DNA of 64,000 nucleotides from Bowdeniella nasicola (GTDB lineage Bacteria > Actinomycetota > Actinomycetes > Actinomycetales > Actinomycetaceae): assembly GCA_030537895.1 (NCBI GenBank), contig JAUNVA010000005.1, forward strand, positions 543 through 64,542. Direction: 5' to 3'. The translations under genes and the position numbers were made by a program. Below the pieces are notes generated by a model, which did no database searches, was not told where the DNA came from, and saw only the letters and a program-made list of their open reading frames with translations. Shown here in pieces: positions 16,591 to 26,270 of this stretch (the first letter of the stretch is position 1; each line of letters opens with the position of its first letter).

Positions 16591-18489
16591 TTAGTCTGGG
16601 CGTCCGGCCAGTGTAACGCCGCGACGACGCTGCTGAGTCTCCGGGTCGCGGCGGTGGCGCCGGATCGTGCGGGCGACCCCGACGACGACGAGAAGCGCGA
16701 GCAGTACACCGACGATCAACGTCCCGACGTTCTCCCAATCGGCGCGTACACGTACGTCAAATGGTGCGGAATCGGCGATGACCTCGCCGGAGGAATCGAG
16801 CACGCGAATTCGCACCTTCAAATCGCCCGAGCCGACGGCGTTTACGGGCAGAGAGACGGTGGTCCGTGCCTCCGCGTCGAGTTGCGCCTCGACAGGTCCG
16901 GGAATCTGTAGGCGGGGGTCCTCGGCAAGCAGGTCAATCGTGGCGGAAATGTCCACGGGTAGGCGGTTCACCACATGGACGGGAATGTCGGGGCGGTCCG
17001 AGATGAGCAGCAGTGAGGAGGAGGACTCCACTTCGACACCCGACGCGATCGCCTCGGCCCGCTCATGTACCGCGCCGAGCAGGCGGGCCCGTTCGGCCAT
17101 GGGCATCGCGGTCGCGGCGGCACGGTCCCCGAGTGCGGTGAGCTCGCCCATGAGCTCGTTCGGGGTACCCGCGAGACCTGCCACGCGGGCGGCCGCGGCG
17201 TAGGAGGTGGCCAGGTCCGCCCCGAGTGAGGAGGAGCTGGTGCCCTCGCCGGTGAGCGTCCACTGGGTGGAGACGCGCTCCTGTTCGGTGCGCCAGGCGC
17301 CGTCGACCAGCGGTGGCAGTGGAGCCGGGTGGGCGAACGGAGCGGAGAAGACCGCGGAGAGTCGAGCTGAGAGCTCGGTGGGGTCCGCTCCCGCACCGGT
17401 GCGGGAGAGCGCGAGCACGAGCGTGCGCGGGTCGTGGGGGCGTTCGCGCACCACCGCGGCGATGTGCGCGAGGAGTGCTTGGCGGTGGCGCACCGAGTCC
17501 CCGGGCGCTCGCAGATGGTCGGACAGGTGCCGGTCGATAACGAGTGCGGGCTGGCCCGGTGCCTCGGAGCGCGCGCTGAGTTGGGCGAGCCCGGAGGGCG
17601 TGTAGTAGATGTCCGGGTGGTTGACGCTCGAGGATCCCTCCACCACGAGGACGGCGCCGGGGGGTGTGGCCGCCACGGACGCCTCATCCGCGGTGCGCGG
17701 CCACCACAGCAAAGGTCCCGGCTCGGATCCGGAGGCGGCGCCACGCAGCAGGCGGCGACCCTCGGCGGTGGCGGCCAGCGTGGAGACGTCCGGGTCTGCG
17801 GTCGGTAGGCGGGCGCCCACGGGGTGGTCCGCGAGGCCGGTGACGGCGGGATCGAGGGCACCGACCGCACCGGGTTGCTCCAGCAGGTCACACAGGGTTG
17901 CGAGGCGCTCGGTGGTCGCGTACGGGTCCTCACTCTGGAGTTCCTCGGCGTTCGGGGTGAGCGGGCCAAGCACGGTCACGTCGATTGGTGGGAACGAGGT
18001 GTCGGGCCACAGGATGAGGAAGCTGCGTTCCGCACCCTCCCGCACCTTGGCCTTACCGGATCCGTCCCACGCCTGCACGAGCAGGCCGCGTGGGCCGCGC
18101 CCGATCCCGTGCAGGTCCTCCCCGTCGATGGTGAGGCTCTCCACCCGGCGCTCACCTGGCGCGAGTGTCGAGAGCTCGGCCGTCGCGACTTCGCGAGTTG
18201 CGGCGTCGGAATCCCCGGATAGCCAGTCCTCGAGGCTCGCCCGTGAGACGGGTGTCCACGTTTGCAGGCGGGCACTCAGCTGCGGAGCGAGGGCCGGCGT
18301 CGATCCCCGGTTGGTGAGGGCGAGGCGGAGCCGCACGTCGGATGCGGAGGTCAGGACGGCGGGCTGCTGGTCAAGAATCTCGACTTCGAGCCGATCCGCG
18401 GCCTCAGCTCGGACGGCGGTGGGAAGGGGGAGGGCTGCCAGGCAGGCGACGAGTGCGAGAAGCATCGCCCAGCGTCGAGGGGCGTTCAT
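16591..18489 (-). CDS. DUF6049 family secreted, membrane-anchored protein
   Basis: The 632-residue product begins with a signal peptide (MNAPRRWAMLLALVACLAAL, cleavage probably near 29). It has a large extracytoplasmic part with immunoglobulin-like stretches at both ends (RLRLALTNRGSTPALAPQL, and VKVR-type strands before the C-terminus). One membrane helix, VGTLIVGVLLALLVVVGVA, lies near 590-610, followed by a short basic tail. This layout and the position directly upstream of murJ match the DUF6049 family (the Rv3909 neighbourhood in M. tuberculosis). Function is unknown; its place points to cell-envelope work. It overlaps the NUDIX gene by 4 bp and precedes murJ by 8 bp. Confidence 0.85.
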   Translation of the reverse strand: MNAPRRWAMLLALVACLAALPLPTAVRAEAADRLEVEILDQQPAVLTSASDVRLRLALTNRGSTPALAPQLSARLQTWTPVSRASLEDWLSGDSDAATREVATAELSTLAPGERRVESLTIDGEDLHGIGRGPRGLLVQAWDGSGKAKVREGAERSFLILWPDTSFPPIDVTVLGPLTPNAEELQSEDPYATTERLATLCDLLEQPGAVGALDPAVTGLADHPVGARLPTADPDVSTLAATAEGRRLLRGAASGSEPGPLLWWPRTADEASVAATPPGAVLVVEGSSSVNHPDIYYTPSGLAQLSARSEAPGQPALVIDRHLSDHLRAPGDSVRHRQALLAHIAAVVRERPHDPRTLVLALSRTGAGADPTELSARLSAVFSAPFAHPAPLPPLVDGAWRTEQERVSTQWTLTGEGTSSSSLGADLATSYAAAARVAGLAGTPNELMGELTALGDRAAATAMPMAERARLLGAVHERAEAIASGVEVESSSSLLLISDRPDIPVHVVNRLPVDISATIDLLAEDPRLQIPGPVEAQLDAEARTTVSLPVNAVGSGDLKVRIRVLDSSGEVIADSAPFDVRVRADWENVGTLIVGVLLALLVVVGVARTIRRHRRDPETQQRRRGVTLAGRPD

Positions 18490-19004
18490 GCCCGGCCAAC
18501 CAACACATCCCGGGCGGTGGCGACGACGCGCCGTTCATTGGGGTAGGCCAGGCGGCTGCCGGCCTCCTTCAGGGTGAGCCAGGCGACGTCCTCGGCTTCC
18601 TGATCCGGGTCATTGTCCACGGTGAGGAAGCCGCCGAGCGCCTCCAGTAGGTAGTGGTGCACCACCTTGTGGACGCGCCGGTCATCGCCGGCGAACCAGT
18701 AGTCGATGGTAGCCAGGTGCGTGAGCACTCGGGCTTCGATGCCCGTTTCCTCGTAGATCTCCCGGACCGCCGCTTCGGGTGCCGTTTCCTCGCCCTCCAG
18801 GTGACCCTTCGGCAGGCACCACTCGAGGCGCCCAGCCCGGTTGCGGCGGGCGATCACGGCCACGTAGGCGCGACCGTCGACGACGTCGATCGTGACACCC
18901 CCGGCGGATGTTTCGTCCACCGTGGGCAGGATTCGCCTCACCTGGTGCGTACGACGACGCGGCGGCGTCGGTACGCGACGACGGGAGGTGGATGAGGCGG
19001 ACAT
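18486..19004 (-). CDS. NUDIX hydrolase (MutT4-like)
   Basis: A 172-residue NUDIX pyrophosphohydrolase. The NUDIX box starts at GHLEGEE and runs through REIYEETGI, with the G-x5-E-x7-REUxEExGU spacing intact. The N-terminal 40 residues are basic and low in complexity. I prefer the ATG at 19004, preceded by GGAG, over the TTG at 19022. It overlaps the DUF6049 gene by 4 bp and is divergent from pcnA, the order pcnA | mutT4-DUF6049-murJ seen in mycobacteria. Substrate cannot be read from sequence. Confidence 0.9.
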   Translation of the reverse strand: MSASSTSRRRVPTPPRRRTHQVRRILPTVDETSAGGVTIDVVDGRAYVAVIARRNRAGRLEWCLPKGHLEGEETAPEAAVREIYEETGIEARVLTHLATIDYWFAGDDRRVHKVVHHYLLEALGGFLTVDNDPDQEAEDVAWLTLKEAGSRLAYPNERRVVATARDVLVGRA

Positions 19005-19104
19005 GTTCTCCAGCTTAGTCAAGCCAGCGGAAAACGGGGCGGGGAACGTCCGCGGTGGGGGGTGGCACTACCGACTCGGCGTGAAGCCATGAGAAAGTAA
19101 GGAC

Positions 19105-20559
19105 GTGCCTGAAGCCCACACCCCACCCCTCAGCGTTGCCCAACTGCGCCGGATTGCGCTGCACCAACTCGGACAGCTCCCGCAGGTCGTGCTCGACCTC
19201 GGCGAGCTATTCGCCTCCCACGGCTACGAACTCGCGCTCGTTGGAGGCCCGGTGCGCGACCTATTCCTGGCGCAACCCACCCACGATCTCGATTTCGCGA
19301 CGTCCGCACGCCCCGATGCCACGGAGGCGATCCTCGCCGCCTGGGGCGATGCCCACTGGGCGATTGGTAAGGAGTTCGGCACGATTGGGGCACGTAAGGG
19401 CGACGTCGTCGTCGAGGTGACCACCTACCGCTCGGACAGCTACGACCCGGACTCGCGCAAGCCCGCGGTGCAGTTTGGCGACACCCTCGAGGGGGATCTC
19501 ACGCGCCGAGACTTCACGGTGAACGCGATGGCGGTGCGATTGCCCGAACGGACATTCGTCGACCCGTGCGGCGGGATAGAGGACCTCGCCGCTATGACGC
19601 TGCGCACACCGATTGCGCCGGAACGTTCCTTCGACGACGACCCGCTGCGTATCATGCGGGCTGCGCGTTTCGCCGCACAGCTCGGCTTCGACGTCGAGGA
19701 GGAGACGATGCGCCAGATGGCGGCACTCGCGGACCGCCTCGCGATCGTCTCTGCGGAGCGGATTCGGGCGGAACTCGAACGCCTCATGATCTCCACATGG
19801 CCGCGGCGCGGCCTCGAACTCATGGTGTATACGGGAGTCGCGGACATCGTCTTGCCAGAGCTCGCCGCCCTTCGCTCCACCGTGGATGAACACAAGCGCC
19901 ACAAGGACGTCTACGAACATTCGCTGACGGTCCTCGACCAGGCGATCGACCTGGAGACCGGTCCGGACGGGCCCGTACCCGCGCCCGATTTCGTGCTGCG
20001 GTTCGCCGCGCTCATGCACGACGTCGGCAAGCCGGCGACACGTCGCTTCGAGCCGGGCGGGCAGGTGAGCTTCCACCACCACGAGATCGTGGGGGCGAAG
20101 CTGACCCGCAAACGCATGCGGGCGCTGCGCTTTGATAAGCAGACAATAAAGGACGTCACGACCCTCGTCGCCCTGCACCTGAGGTTCCACGGATACGGCG
20201 AACAGAAGTGGACCGATTCCGCGGTGCGCCGATACGTGACAGACGCCGGTGACCAGCTTGAGCGCCTTCACCGCCTCACCCGCGCGGACTGCACCACCCG
20301 CAACCGCCGCAAGGCTGCGCGCCTAGCCGCCGCCTACGACGACCTCGAGTCGCGCATTGGAGAGCTCGCCGCACAGGAGGAACTGGCCTCCATTCGTCCC
20401 GACCTCGATGGCACCGAGATCATGGAGATCCTTGGCATCACGCCGGGCCGCGAGGTGGGGGAGGCCTACCGGTTCCTGCTTGCCGCCCGCATGGAGGAGG
20501 GGCCCCTCGGCAAGGAGGAAGCCACCCGCCGCCTGCGTGCGTGGTGGGATGCGCGGTGA
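19105..20559 (+). CDS. pcnA: CCA tRNA nucleotidyltransferase / poly(A) polymerase family
   Basis: This 484-residue enzyme adds or repairs the 3' CCA of tRNAs. The polymerase head has LALVGGPVRDLFL at 44-55 and the metal-binding HDLDFAT with D61 and D63. The RRDFTVNAMAVRL segment and DDPLRIMRAARFAAQLGF follow. An HD domain (ALMHDVGKPATR, about 302-312) follows, which is usual in the actinobacterial form. The GTG start at 19105 follows AAGTAAGGAC. It is divergent from the NUDIX gene, a conserved arrangement. Confidence 0.94.
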   Translation: MPEAHTPPLSVAQLRRIALHQLGQLPQVVLDLGELFASHGYELALVGGPVRDLFLAQPTHDLDFATSARPDATEAILAAWGDAHWAIGKEFGTIGARKGDVVVEVTTYRSDSYDPDSRKPAVQFGDTLEGDLTRRDFTVNAMAVRLPERTFVDPCGGIEDLAAMTLRTPIAPERSFDDDPLRIMRAARFAAQLGFDVEEETMRQMAALADRLAIVSAERIRAELERLMISTWPRRGLELMVYTGVADIVLPELAALRSTVDEHKRHKDVYEHSLTVLDQAIDLETGPDGPVPAPDFVLRFAALMHDVGKPATRRFEPGGQVSFHHHEIVGAKLTRKRMRALRFDKQTIKDVTTLVALHLRFHGYGEQKWTDSAVRRYVTDAGDQLERLHRLTRADCTTRNRRKAARLAAAYDDLESRIGELAAQEELASIRPDLDGTEIMEILGITPGREVGEAYRFLLAARMEEGPLGKEEATRRLRAWWDAR

Positions 20560-20590
20560 GCGCGCCCGCACCGACGGGCGGTGACCTCTC

Positions 20591-21952
20591 GTGAGCCTCG
20601 CCTCCGACCTGCGCACGCTCGTCACCTACCGGGGATTCCGGTGGCTCCTCACGATTCGTCTCATCTCGCAGACGGGCGACGGCCTCTTCCAGGCCGGCCT
20701 CGCGACCCTGTTCTTTTTCGCGCCCGAACGCATGGCGAGCGCGACCGACGTCGCCGCCGCCTTCACGGTGCTCCTGCTGCCGTTCACGCTTGTCGGCCCG
20801 TTCGCCGGCCCCCTGCTCGACCGATGGCGACGCCGCCAAGTCCTCCTCTATGCGAACCTCGCTCGGGCCCTCCTCGCCGTCGTTGTCGCGATCCTCATGA
20901 CCCGAGTGGGGGTGGGGCCCGCCGTGTACGTGACCGTGCTCGTCACGCTCGGCGTCAACCGGTTCCTGCTCTCGGCGCTGTCGGCCGGACTGCCGCGGGT
21001 CGTGCCGCGCCATCTGCTGCTCATGGCAAACTCGATCACGCCGACGCTCGGCGCGGCTGCCGCGGTCATCGGGGCCGGTGTCGGCTTCCTGCTCGGGCTC
21101 GTGCTGCCGGCCGGCGGTACCCGCAACGCGGGCCTGCTCGTAAGCGCCGCCGTGATCTTTGCCCTCGCTTCCCTGGCCGCCACGAGCTTCGCGGCCGACG
21201 AGCTCGGTCCCGGTGGTGAGGAGGACCGCCCGGACACGGGCACCGAGCACGAGGGCGCCCCCGGCGCTCGCGGGCGGATGCGGGCCGGCCAGCGCGCCGG
21301 GCTTGCGGCGGTGTTCGCGACGGTCTTGACCGATCTTGCGGCCGCCCTGCGCTACCTGCGGGCTCGTGGCACCCCCGCCGCGGCGCTCGCCGTCATGGCC
21401 GCGCACCGGTTCGTCTATGGCGTGAACTTCCTCGTGCTGATCCTGGCGTCACGTAACCTCCTCGTAGATCCCACCAACGCGCAGGCGGGCCTCGCGATGT
21501 TCGCACTCCTGTCGGCTGTCTCCTTCGCCGGGTCCGGCCTCGCGATCGTCGCAACTCCGGTTGCGACCGAGCGGGTGAGTCCGCACCACTGGATCGTCAT
21601 CTGTCTCGCCCTGGGTTCCCTGTCCCAACTGATTGCCGCACTCGCGCCGCGCACCGCGATATTCCTCGCCGCGGGATTTCTCCTGGGGCTGTCCGTGCAG
21701 GGCGCAAAAATCGCCGTCGATACCATCGTCCAGCGTGATACCGCCGATGCTTTCCGCGGGCGAGCATTCGCCCTGTACGACGTGTTCTATAACGCTGCGT
21801 TCGTCTCCGCCGCAGGACTCGCAGCTGCTCTGTTGCCCGACACGGGTTGGGATCGCACGCTCTTTATCGCCCTCATGATCGGCGTCGCGCTACTCGCCCT
21901 CAGCTACGCCCGCGCAAACACGGCCCCGCGCGAGGTGAGCGGACGCTCCTAG
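20591..21952 (+). CDS. MFS transporter
   Basis: A 453-residue major facilitator protein with about 12 hydrophobic helices. The cytoplasmic loop between helices 2 and 3 has the family pattern (GPLLDRWRRRQVLL, a variant of G-x3-D-R-x-G-R-R). A long hydrophilic loop with EEDRPDTGTEHEG lies between the two halves. Substrate is unknown; the general type resembles drug-efflux or uncharacterised actinobacterial MFS proteins. GTG start 31 bp after pcnA. It may be in the pcnA transcript. Confidence 0.85.
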   Translation: MSLASDLRTLVTYRGFRWLLTIRLISQTGDGLFQAGLATLFFFAPERMASATDVAAAFTVLLLPFTLVGPFAGPLLDRWRRRQVLLYANLARALLAVVVAILMTRVGVGPAVYVTVLVTLGVNRFLLSALSAGLPRVVPRHLLLMANSITPTLGAAAAVIGAGVGFLLGLVLPAGGTRNAGLLVSAAVIFALASLAATSFAADELGPGGEEDRPDTGTEHEGAPGARGRMRAGQRAGLAAVFATVLTDLAAALRYLRARGTPAAALAVMAAHRFVYGVNFLVLILASRNLLVDPTNAQAGLAMFALLSAVSFAGSGLAIVATPVATERVSPHHWIVICLALGSLSQLIAALAPRTAIFLAAGFLLGLSVQGAKIAVDTIVQRDTADAFRGRAFALYDVFYNAAFVSAAGLAAALLPDTGWDRTLFIALMIGVALLALSYARANTAPREVSGRS

Positions 21953-22085
21953 GCGCGCCCGGCCGCGGCGGCGCGGGCCTCGCGGTGGTGGGAAACCCGG
22001 GCGCGTGGGCTCGTTCACGCGCGTTCTGACTCGCGTCCCAGCGAGCGAGCACCATACTGGAGGCAGGATTTCGAAGGGATCAGGT

Positions 22086-24392
22086 GTGAGAGACGAGCAT
22101 CGCAAACCGCGTACCCGCCGCGAGCTTCGAGAAGCCGAGGCGGCCCGCGCGCGGGCCCGCCGCACGCGCGGCACGAAGAAGCGCGCCGTCCCCGCCGCGG
22201 CGCGCGGGCGACGCCGGCGCTACCCGCGTCCGGGCAAGGGACCAATTCTGCGCTGGTTGCCCAGCTGGAAACTCGTGCTCGGCACCCTCGCCTTCGTGGC
22301 GGCCCTCGGACTCGGCGCATTCGCACTGGCCTACGCGCTCTTGCAGGTCCCCGAGCCGGATGACTTCGCGCGCGCCGAAACCTCAACGGTCACCTACGCC
22401 GACGGGACGACGCCGCTCGGTTCCTTCTCCGAGTTCGACCGTCAGATCGTCTCGCTCGCGGACCTGCCCGAGCACGTCGGCCACGCCGTCGTCGCCTCGG
22501 AGGACCGTCGCTTCTACACGAACCCAGGGATCGACGTGCGCGGGATCGTGCGCGCCATGTGGAACAACATCCAGGGCAAGCCGCTACAGGGTGCCTCCAC
22601 CCTCACGCAACAGTACGTGGAGCGGTACTACGTGGGGACGACGAAGTCGATTCCCGGTAAGGCGAAAGAGGCGATTCTCGCCCTAAAGATTGACCGCCAG
22701 CAGTCGAAGGAAGAGATCCTCGAGAACTACCTCAACACCATCTACTTCGGGCGCGGCGCCTACGGTATCCAGGTCGCCGCCGAACACTACTTCGGTAAGG
22801 ACGCGGCAGACCTCACGATCTCCGAGTCGGCGCTGCTCGCGGGAGTGATTCCCGCGCCGTCGGTGTGGGACCCGCGCGTCAGCCCGGATCGCGCCGAGGA
22901 GCGCTGGGCGCGCGTCCTCGACCTCATGGTGGAGGACGGCTGGATCACAGCGGAGGAACGGGCCGCACAGACCTTCCCTGAGACGCTCGATTACCAGCCC
23001 ACGAACGCGCTACGCGGCCCGGAAGGCTATCTCGTTGACATGGTGAAGAAGGAGGTCATGGAGCGGGCGGATATTACCGAAGACGAGCTCAATACGCGCG
23101 GCCTCACGATCATCTCGACGATCGACGCGGAACGCCAGCAGGCTGCCGTCGACGCGGTCCAGAGCCTGCCAGAGGACCGACCGGAGAACAACACGGTTGG
23201 GCTCGCCTCGATGGACCCCGCCACGGGCGCGCTACAGGCCGTCTACGCGGGACCTGACTTCCTCAACCACCCCCGCAACGCCGTCACGCAGGACCGCGCG
23301 CAGGCGGGCTCCACGTTCAAGGTGTGGACACTGATCACGGCACTGAGCGAGGGCTACTCTCTGTACGACACGTTCCCATCGGCGACCGACATGACGATCG
23401 AGGGCTTCGATAGGCCCGTACGCAACTACGACCGGGTGAATCGCGGCTACATCAACCTCGTGCGTTCCACGCAGGACTCGGTGAACACGCCATATGCGCA
23501 GCTGAATGTGGAGCTCGGGCCCGAGCGGACCATGAAGACGGCGGTCGCCGCGGGGATTCCCGAGGACACGCCGGGACTCGAACCCGTGCCCTCAAACGTG
23601 CTCGGCCCCGCCTCGCTGCGGCCAATCGACCAGCTTCGCGCCTACGGCACCATCGCCTCGGGTGGTGAGCGTCACGAGCCCTATATTGTGGCGGAAATTC
23701 ACGACGACGCGGGCCGCACGATCTACACCGCCGAGTCCTCGGGCACGCGAGTGTTTGCCTCCGACGTCATCGCGGACGCCACCTACGCCATGCAGGAGGT
23801 GACGCGCTCCGGTACCGCTCACTACGTGGGTGAGCACCTGGGCCGTCCGGCGGCCGGCAAGACGGGATCGTCTAACGACTACAAGTCCGCGTGGTTTGCA
23901 GGCTTCACGCCGCAACTGGTGACCGTCGTCGACATGTATCAGGTGGGCCCGAACGGTGAAGAGGAGGAGCTCACCGGCTTTGGGGGAATCCGTACGATCG
24001 CGGGCGGCACCTACCCCACCCAGATCTGGACGCACTACATGAAGGCGGCCCTCGAGGGCACCGAGGTGTTGGAGTTCCCCGAGCCGACAGGTAAGCGAGC
24101 GACGAAGCACCCCTCTCCGAAGCCCACCCGTACGGAGACGCCGAGCCCGACTCCGAGCGAAACGGAGAGCCCGGAGCCTAGCGAGGAACCGAGCGAGGAC
24201 TCCGGTGAAGACTCGAGTGAGCGGCCGAGCGGCCCGGAGCCGAGCGAAAGCCCGAAGCCGAGCCCATCCCCGAGTGGTCCACCACCGGACGCGAATCAAC
24301 CGTCCAAACCCGGCGGCAGTGCCGCGCCCGGCGGTGGTCGAGGCTCGGGCACGGGAGGCTCCGGTCAGGGCGGGCGCGGGCCTGGCGGTTAA
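22086..24392 (+). CDS. Bifunctional class A penicillin-binding protein
   Basis: The protein polymerises and crosslinks peptidoglycan. After a basic cytoplasmic N-terminus and one membrane helix (LVLGTLAFVAALGLGAFALAY) comes the GT51 domain. It shows ASEDRRFYTNPGIDVRG with the catalytic E, QGASTLTQQYVERYY, and NTIYFGRGAYGIQVAA. The transpeptidase has S-T-F-K near residue 408, SVN in STQDSVNTPYAQ and KTG in AGKTGSSND near 591. The last 110 residues are repeats of P, S, E and G and probably span the wall. I start at GTG 22086, which has GAAGGGA upstream; the 27 codons before it in frame look non-coding. About 768 residues. Confidence 0.93.
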   Translation: MRDEHRKPRTRRELREAEAARARARRTRGTKKRAVPAAARGRRRRYPRPGKGPILRWLPSWKLVLGTLAFVAALGLGAFALAYALLQVPEPDDFARAETSTVTYADGTTPLGSFSEFDRQIVSLADLPEHVGHAVVASEDRRFYTNPGIDVRGIVRAMWNNIQGKPLQGASTLTQQYVERYYVGTTKSIPGKAKEAILALKIDRQQSKEEILENYLNTIYFGRGAYGIQVAAEHYFGKDAADLTISESALLAGVIPAPSVWDPRVSPDRAEERWARVLDLMVEDGWITAEERAAQTFPETLDYQPTNALRGPEGYLVDMVKKEVMERADITEDELNTRGLTIISTIDAERQQAAVDAVQSLPEDRPENNTVGLASMDPATGALQAVYAGPDFLNHPRNAVTQDRAQAGSTFKVWTLITALSEGYSLYDTFPSATDMTIEGFDRPVRNYDRVNRGYINLVRSTQDSVNTPYAQLNVELGPERTMKTAVAAGIPEDTPGLEPVPSNVLGPASLRPIDQLRAYGTIASGGERHEPYIVAEIHDDAGRTIYTAESSGTRVFASDVIADATYAMQEVTRSGTAHYVGEHLGRPAAGKTGSSNDYKSAWFAGFTPQLVTVVDMYQVGPNGEEEELTGFGGIRTIAGGTYPTQIWTHYMKAALEGTEVLEFPEPTGKRATKHPSPKPTRTETPSPTPSETESPEPSEEPSEDSGEDSSERPSGPEPSESPKPSPSPSGPPPDANQPSKPGGSAAPGGGRGSGTGGSGQGGRGPGG

Positions 24393-24483
24393 GGCGGGGA
24401 CCCGGCGCGGCGCCCGGCCGTGTGCGTCGCGGGGCGTTCCTCACAGGCACCCGCGCGCTCTAGTGTTCACGTCGCCGGTGCAC

Positions 24484-24489
24484 TAGCAT
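24484..24489 (+). promoter_or_regulatory. Possible -10 of the rpsF operon promoter
   Basis: TAGCAT fits TANNNT and lies about 113 bp before rpsF, in the non-coding gap after the penicillin-binding protein gene. The -35 is not clear. Confidence 0.25.
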
Positions 24490-24551
24490 GGGGAGTCGGC
24501 CTATCCACGCGGGCACCCGCCCGCACGACGGGTCGCACGCATCACCCTCCT

Positions 24552-24570
24552 GTCACGGACCGACCGTGAC
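24552..24570 (+). promoter_or_regulatory. Candidate S6:S18-binding leader hairpin
   Basis: GTCACGG pairs with CCGTGAC over the loop ACCGA, 31 bases before the rpsF start codon and just before the AGGAGGT site. In many bacteria the S6:S18 complex binds an rpsF-leader stem whose key unpaired bases include CCG(A), mimicking its 16S rRNA site. This stem-loop fits that description. Confidence 0.45.
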
Positions 24571-24601
24571 CGACAAAGACCATAGGAGGTGGGGTTTACG
24601 C

Positions 24602-24889
24602 ATGCGTAACTACGAACTCATGATCATCCTCGATCCCGAGGTGGATGAGCGCTCTGTGCAGACCAGGCTCGACAAGTTCCTGGAGATCGTCACGAAGGAC
24701 GGCGGCAGCGCGGAGACCGATATCTGGGGTAAGCGCCGTCTTGCCTACGAGATCAACAAGCGTTCCGAGGGAATCTATGCGGTGGTCACCATGACCACCC
24801 TGCCCGAGCACGCCAAGGAGCTCGAGCGCGTTCTCGGCCTGTCTGAGGCCGTGCTTCGCACCAAGCTCATCCGTCCGGACGCCCGCTAA
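24602..24889 (+). CDS. rpsF: 30S ribosomal protein S6
   Basis: The 95-residue product has the S6 fold start [16 protein letters not shown], the [18 protein letters not shown] segment and the C-terminal RPDAR. ATG at 24602 is chosen for its strong AGGAGGT site; a longer in-frame stretch back to 24488 runs through the leader and is not coding. It is first of the classical rpsF-ssb-rpsR-rplI operon. Confidence 0.97.
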   Translation: MRNYELMIILDPEVDERSVQTRLDKFLEIVTKDGGSAETDIWGKRRLAYEINKRSEGIYAVVTMTTLPEHAKELERVLGLSEAVLRTKLIRPDAR

Positions 24890-24929
24890 CGCGCGGCATA
24901 CCGACCCATAGCTGAGAACAGGAAGCACC

Positions 24930-25442
24930 ATGGCAGGCGACACCCTTATCACCATCGTCGGCAACCTCACCGCCGACCCGGAACTGCGATTCACCAATTC
25001 GGGCGCGCCCGTCGCGAACTTCACCGTGGCCTCCACGCCGCGTCAGTTCGACCGGGAGACCCGCGAATGGAAGGACGGCGACACGCTGTTCATGCGGTGC
25101 TCCGTGTGGCGCGACTACGCGGAGAATGTGGCGGAGTCGCTCACGAAGGGGATGCGCGTCATCGTACAGGGACGCCTCGTCCAGCGTAACTGGGAGACCC
25201 CCGAGGGCGATAAGCGCAGCGTCGTCGAATGCCAGGTCGAGGAAGTCGGCCCGGTGCTTCGATTCGCGACCGCGAAGGTTCAGCGCTCCCAGCGCGGCGG
25301 CTCTGGCTTTGGCGGCCAGGGCTCGCGACCGCAGAGCGGTGGCGCCCAGGGCGGGAGCTTTGGCGCACCCGCCGGCGGTTCTCAGCAGGACCCCTGGGGC
25401 AACGCGGGCAACACGACGTTTGATAACGAGCCCCCGTTCTAA
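24930..25442 (+). CDS. ssb: Single-stranded DNA-binding protein
   Basis: SSB coats single-stranded DNA in replication and repair and recruits partners through its acidic tip. The 170-residue protein has the OB-fold (about 1-110; [25 protein letters not shown] and [20 protein letters not shown]). A glycine- and glutamine-rich linker follows, then the C-terminal tail DNEPPF, a variant of the D-D-I-P-F tip. It lies 40 bp after rpsF and 45 bp before rpsR. Confidence 0.96.
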   Translation: MAGDTLITIVGNLTADPELRFTNSGAPVANFTVASTPRQFDRETREWKDGDTLFMRCSVWRDYAENVAESLTKGMRVIVQGRLVQRNWETPEGDKRSVVECQVEEVGPVLRFATAKVQRSQRGGSGFGGQGSRPQSGGAQGGSFGAPAGGSQQDPWGNAGNTTFDNEPPF

Positions 25443-25487
25443 CCCCCATTCACGTATTCGCGCACATCGTTAATCGAGGAGACCATC

Positions 25488-25724
25488 ATGGCGAAGCCAC
25501 AACTTCGCAAACCGAAGAAGAAGATCAGCCCGTTGAAGGCCGTCAAGGTCGGCACCGTGGACTACAAGGACACCGCCCTGCTGCGTAAGTTCATCTCGGA
25601 CCGCGGCAAGATCCGCGCCCGCCGCGTGACCGGCGTGTCCGTCCAGGAGCAGCGAGCCATCGCAAAGGCCATCAAGAACGCCCGCGAAATGGCGCTGCTG
25701 CCCTACACCAGCTCAAACCGCTAA
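25488..25724 (+). CDS. rpsR: 30S ribosomal protein S18
   Basis: A 78-residue S18 with the [25 protein letters not shown] core and [19 protein letters not shown]. No CxxC zinc motif is present (zinc-independent form). It has a GAGGAGA site and is followed 17 bp later by rplI. Confidence 0.97.
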   Translation: MAKPQLRKPKKKISPLKAVKVGTVDYKDTALLRKFISDRGKIRARRVTGVSVQEQRAIAKAIKNAREMALLPYTSSNR

Positions 25725-25741
25725 TCCGAGGAGGAAACACA

Positions 25742-26194
25742 GTGAAGCTCATTTTGACGCATGACGTGTCCAACCTCGGCACCGCTGGCGACGTCGTTGA
25801 GGTGAAGGACGGCTACGGTCGCAACTTCCTGCTGCCCCGCGGCCTGGCCACTCCGTGGACCAAGGGCGCGCAGCGCCAGATCGACCAGATGAAGGCGGCG
25901 AACAAGGCCCGCGAGATCGCCTCCGTTGAGGACGCCCGGGCTCTGCGCGACAGCATGCAGGCCACCCCGGTCGTCATCGAGCAGCGCGCCGGCGACTCCG
26001 GCCGCCTGTTTGGTGCGGTCTCGACGCGCGACATCGCCAAGGCTTTCGAGGAACAGCACGGCAAGGCCCTGAACCACCGCACCATCTCGATCGGTAACCC
26101 GATCAAGGCGGTGGGTACCTACAAGGTTGACGTGCAGCTCCACCCCGAGGTTCCCGCAACCCTCGAGGTCGAGGTCAAGGCCGCGACGGCCTAA
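25742..26194 (+). CDS. rplI: 50S ribosomal protein L9
   Basis: A 150-residue L9 with MKLILTHDVSNLGTAGDVVEVKDGYGRNFLLPRGLA at the N-terminus (the rRNA-binding domain), a central helix and the C-terminal domain (RLFGAVSTRDIAKAFEEQHG). GTG start with GAGGAGG. It ends the ribosomal operon; a terminator follows. dnaB, the usual next gene in actinobacteria, is absent. Confidence 0.97.
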   Translation: MKLILTHDVSNLGTAGDVVEVKDGYGRNFLLPRGLATPWTKGAQRQIDQMKAANKAREIASVEDARALRDSMQATPVVIEQRAGDSGRLFGAVSTRDIAKAFEEQHGKALNHRTISIGNPIKAVGTYKVDVQLHPEVPATLEVEVKAATA

Positions 26195-26238
26195 CCTGCG
26201 TACGAGCCGGCGTCTGCCGGCCACGCACTGCACCACCC

Positions 26239-26270
26239 AGCCGGCCCGAGCTCTGCTCGGGCCGGCTTTC
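26239..26270 (+). terminator. Terminator of the rpsF-ssb-rpsR-rplI operon
   Basis: AGCCGGCCCGAGC pairs perfectly with GCTCGGGCCGGCT over the 3-base loop TCT, and TTTC follows. It lies 45 bp after rplI. Confidence 0.85.

Noticed and set aside
16583..16738. N-terminal extension of the MurJ frame
   Set aside because: It would overlap the upstream DUF6049 gene and is basic low-complexity sequence; ATG at 16582 has a good ribosome-binding site.
19261..20271. 336-codon frame antisense to pcnA
   Set aside because: Shadow of a well-supported gene; no start site or domain.
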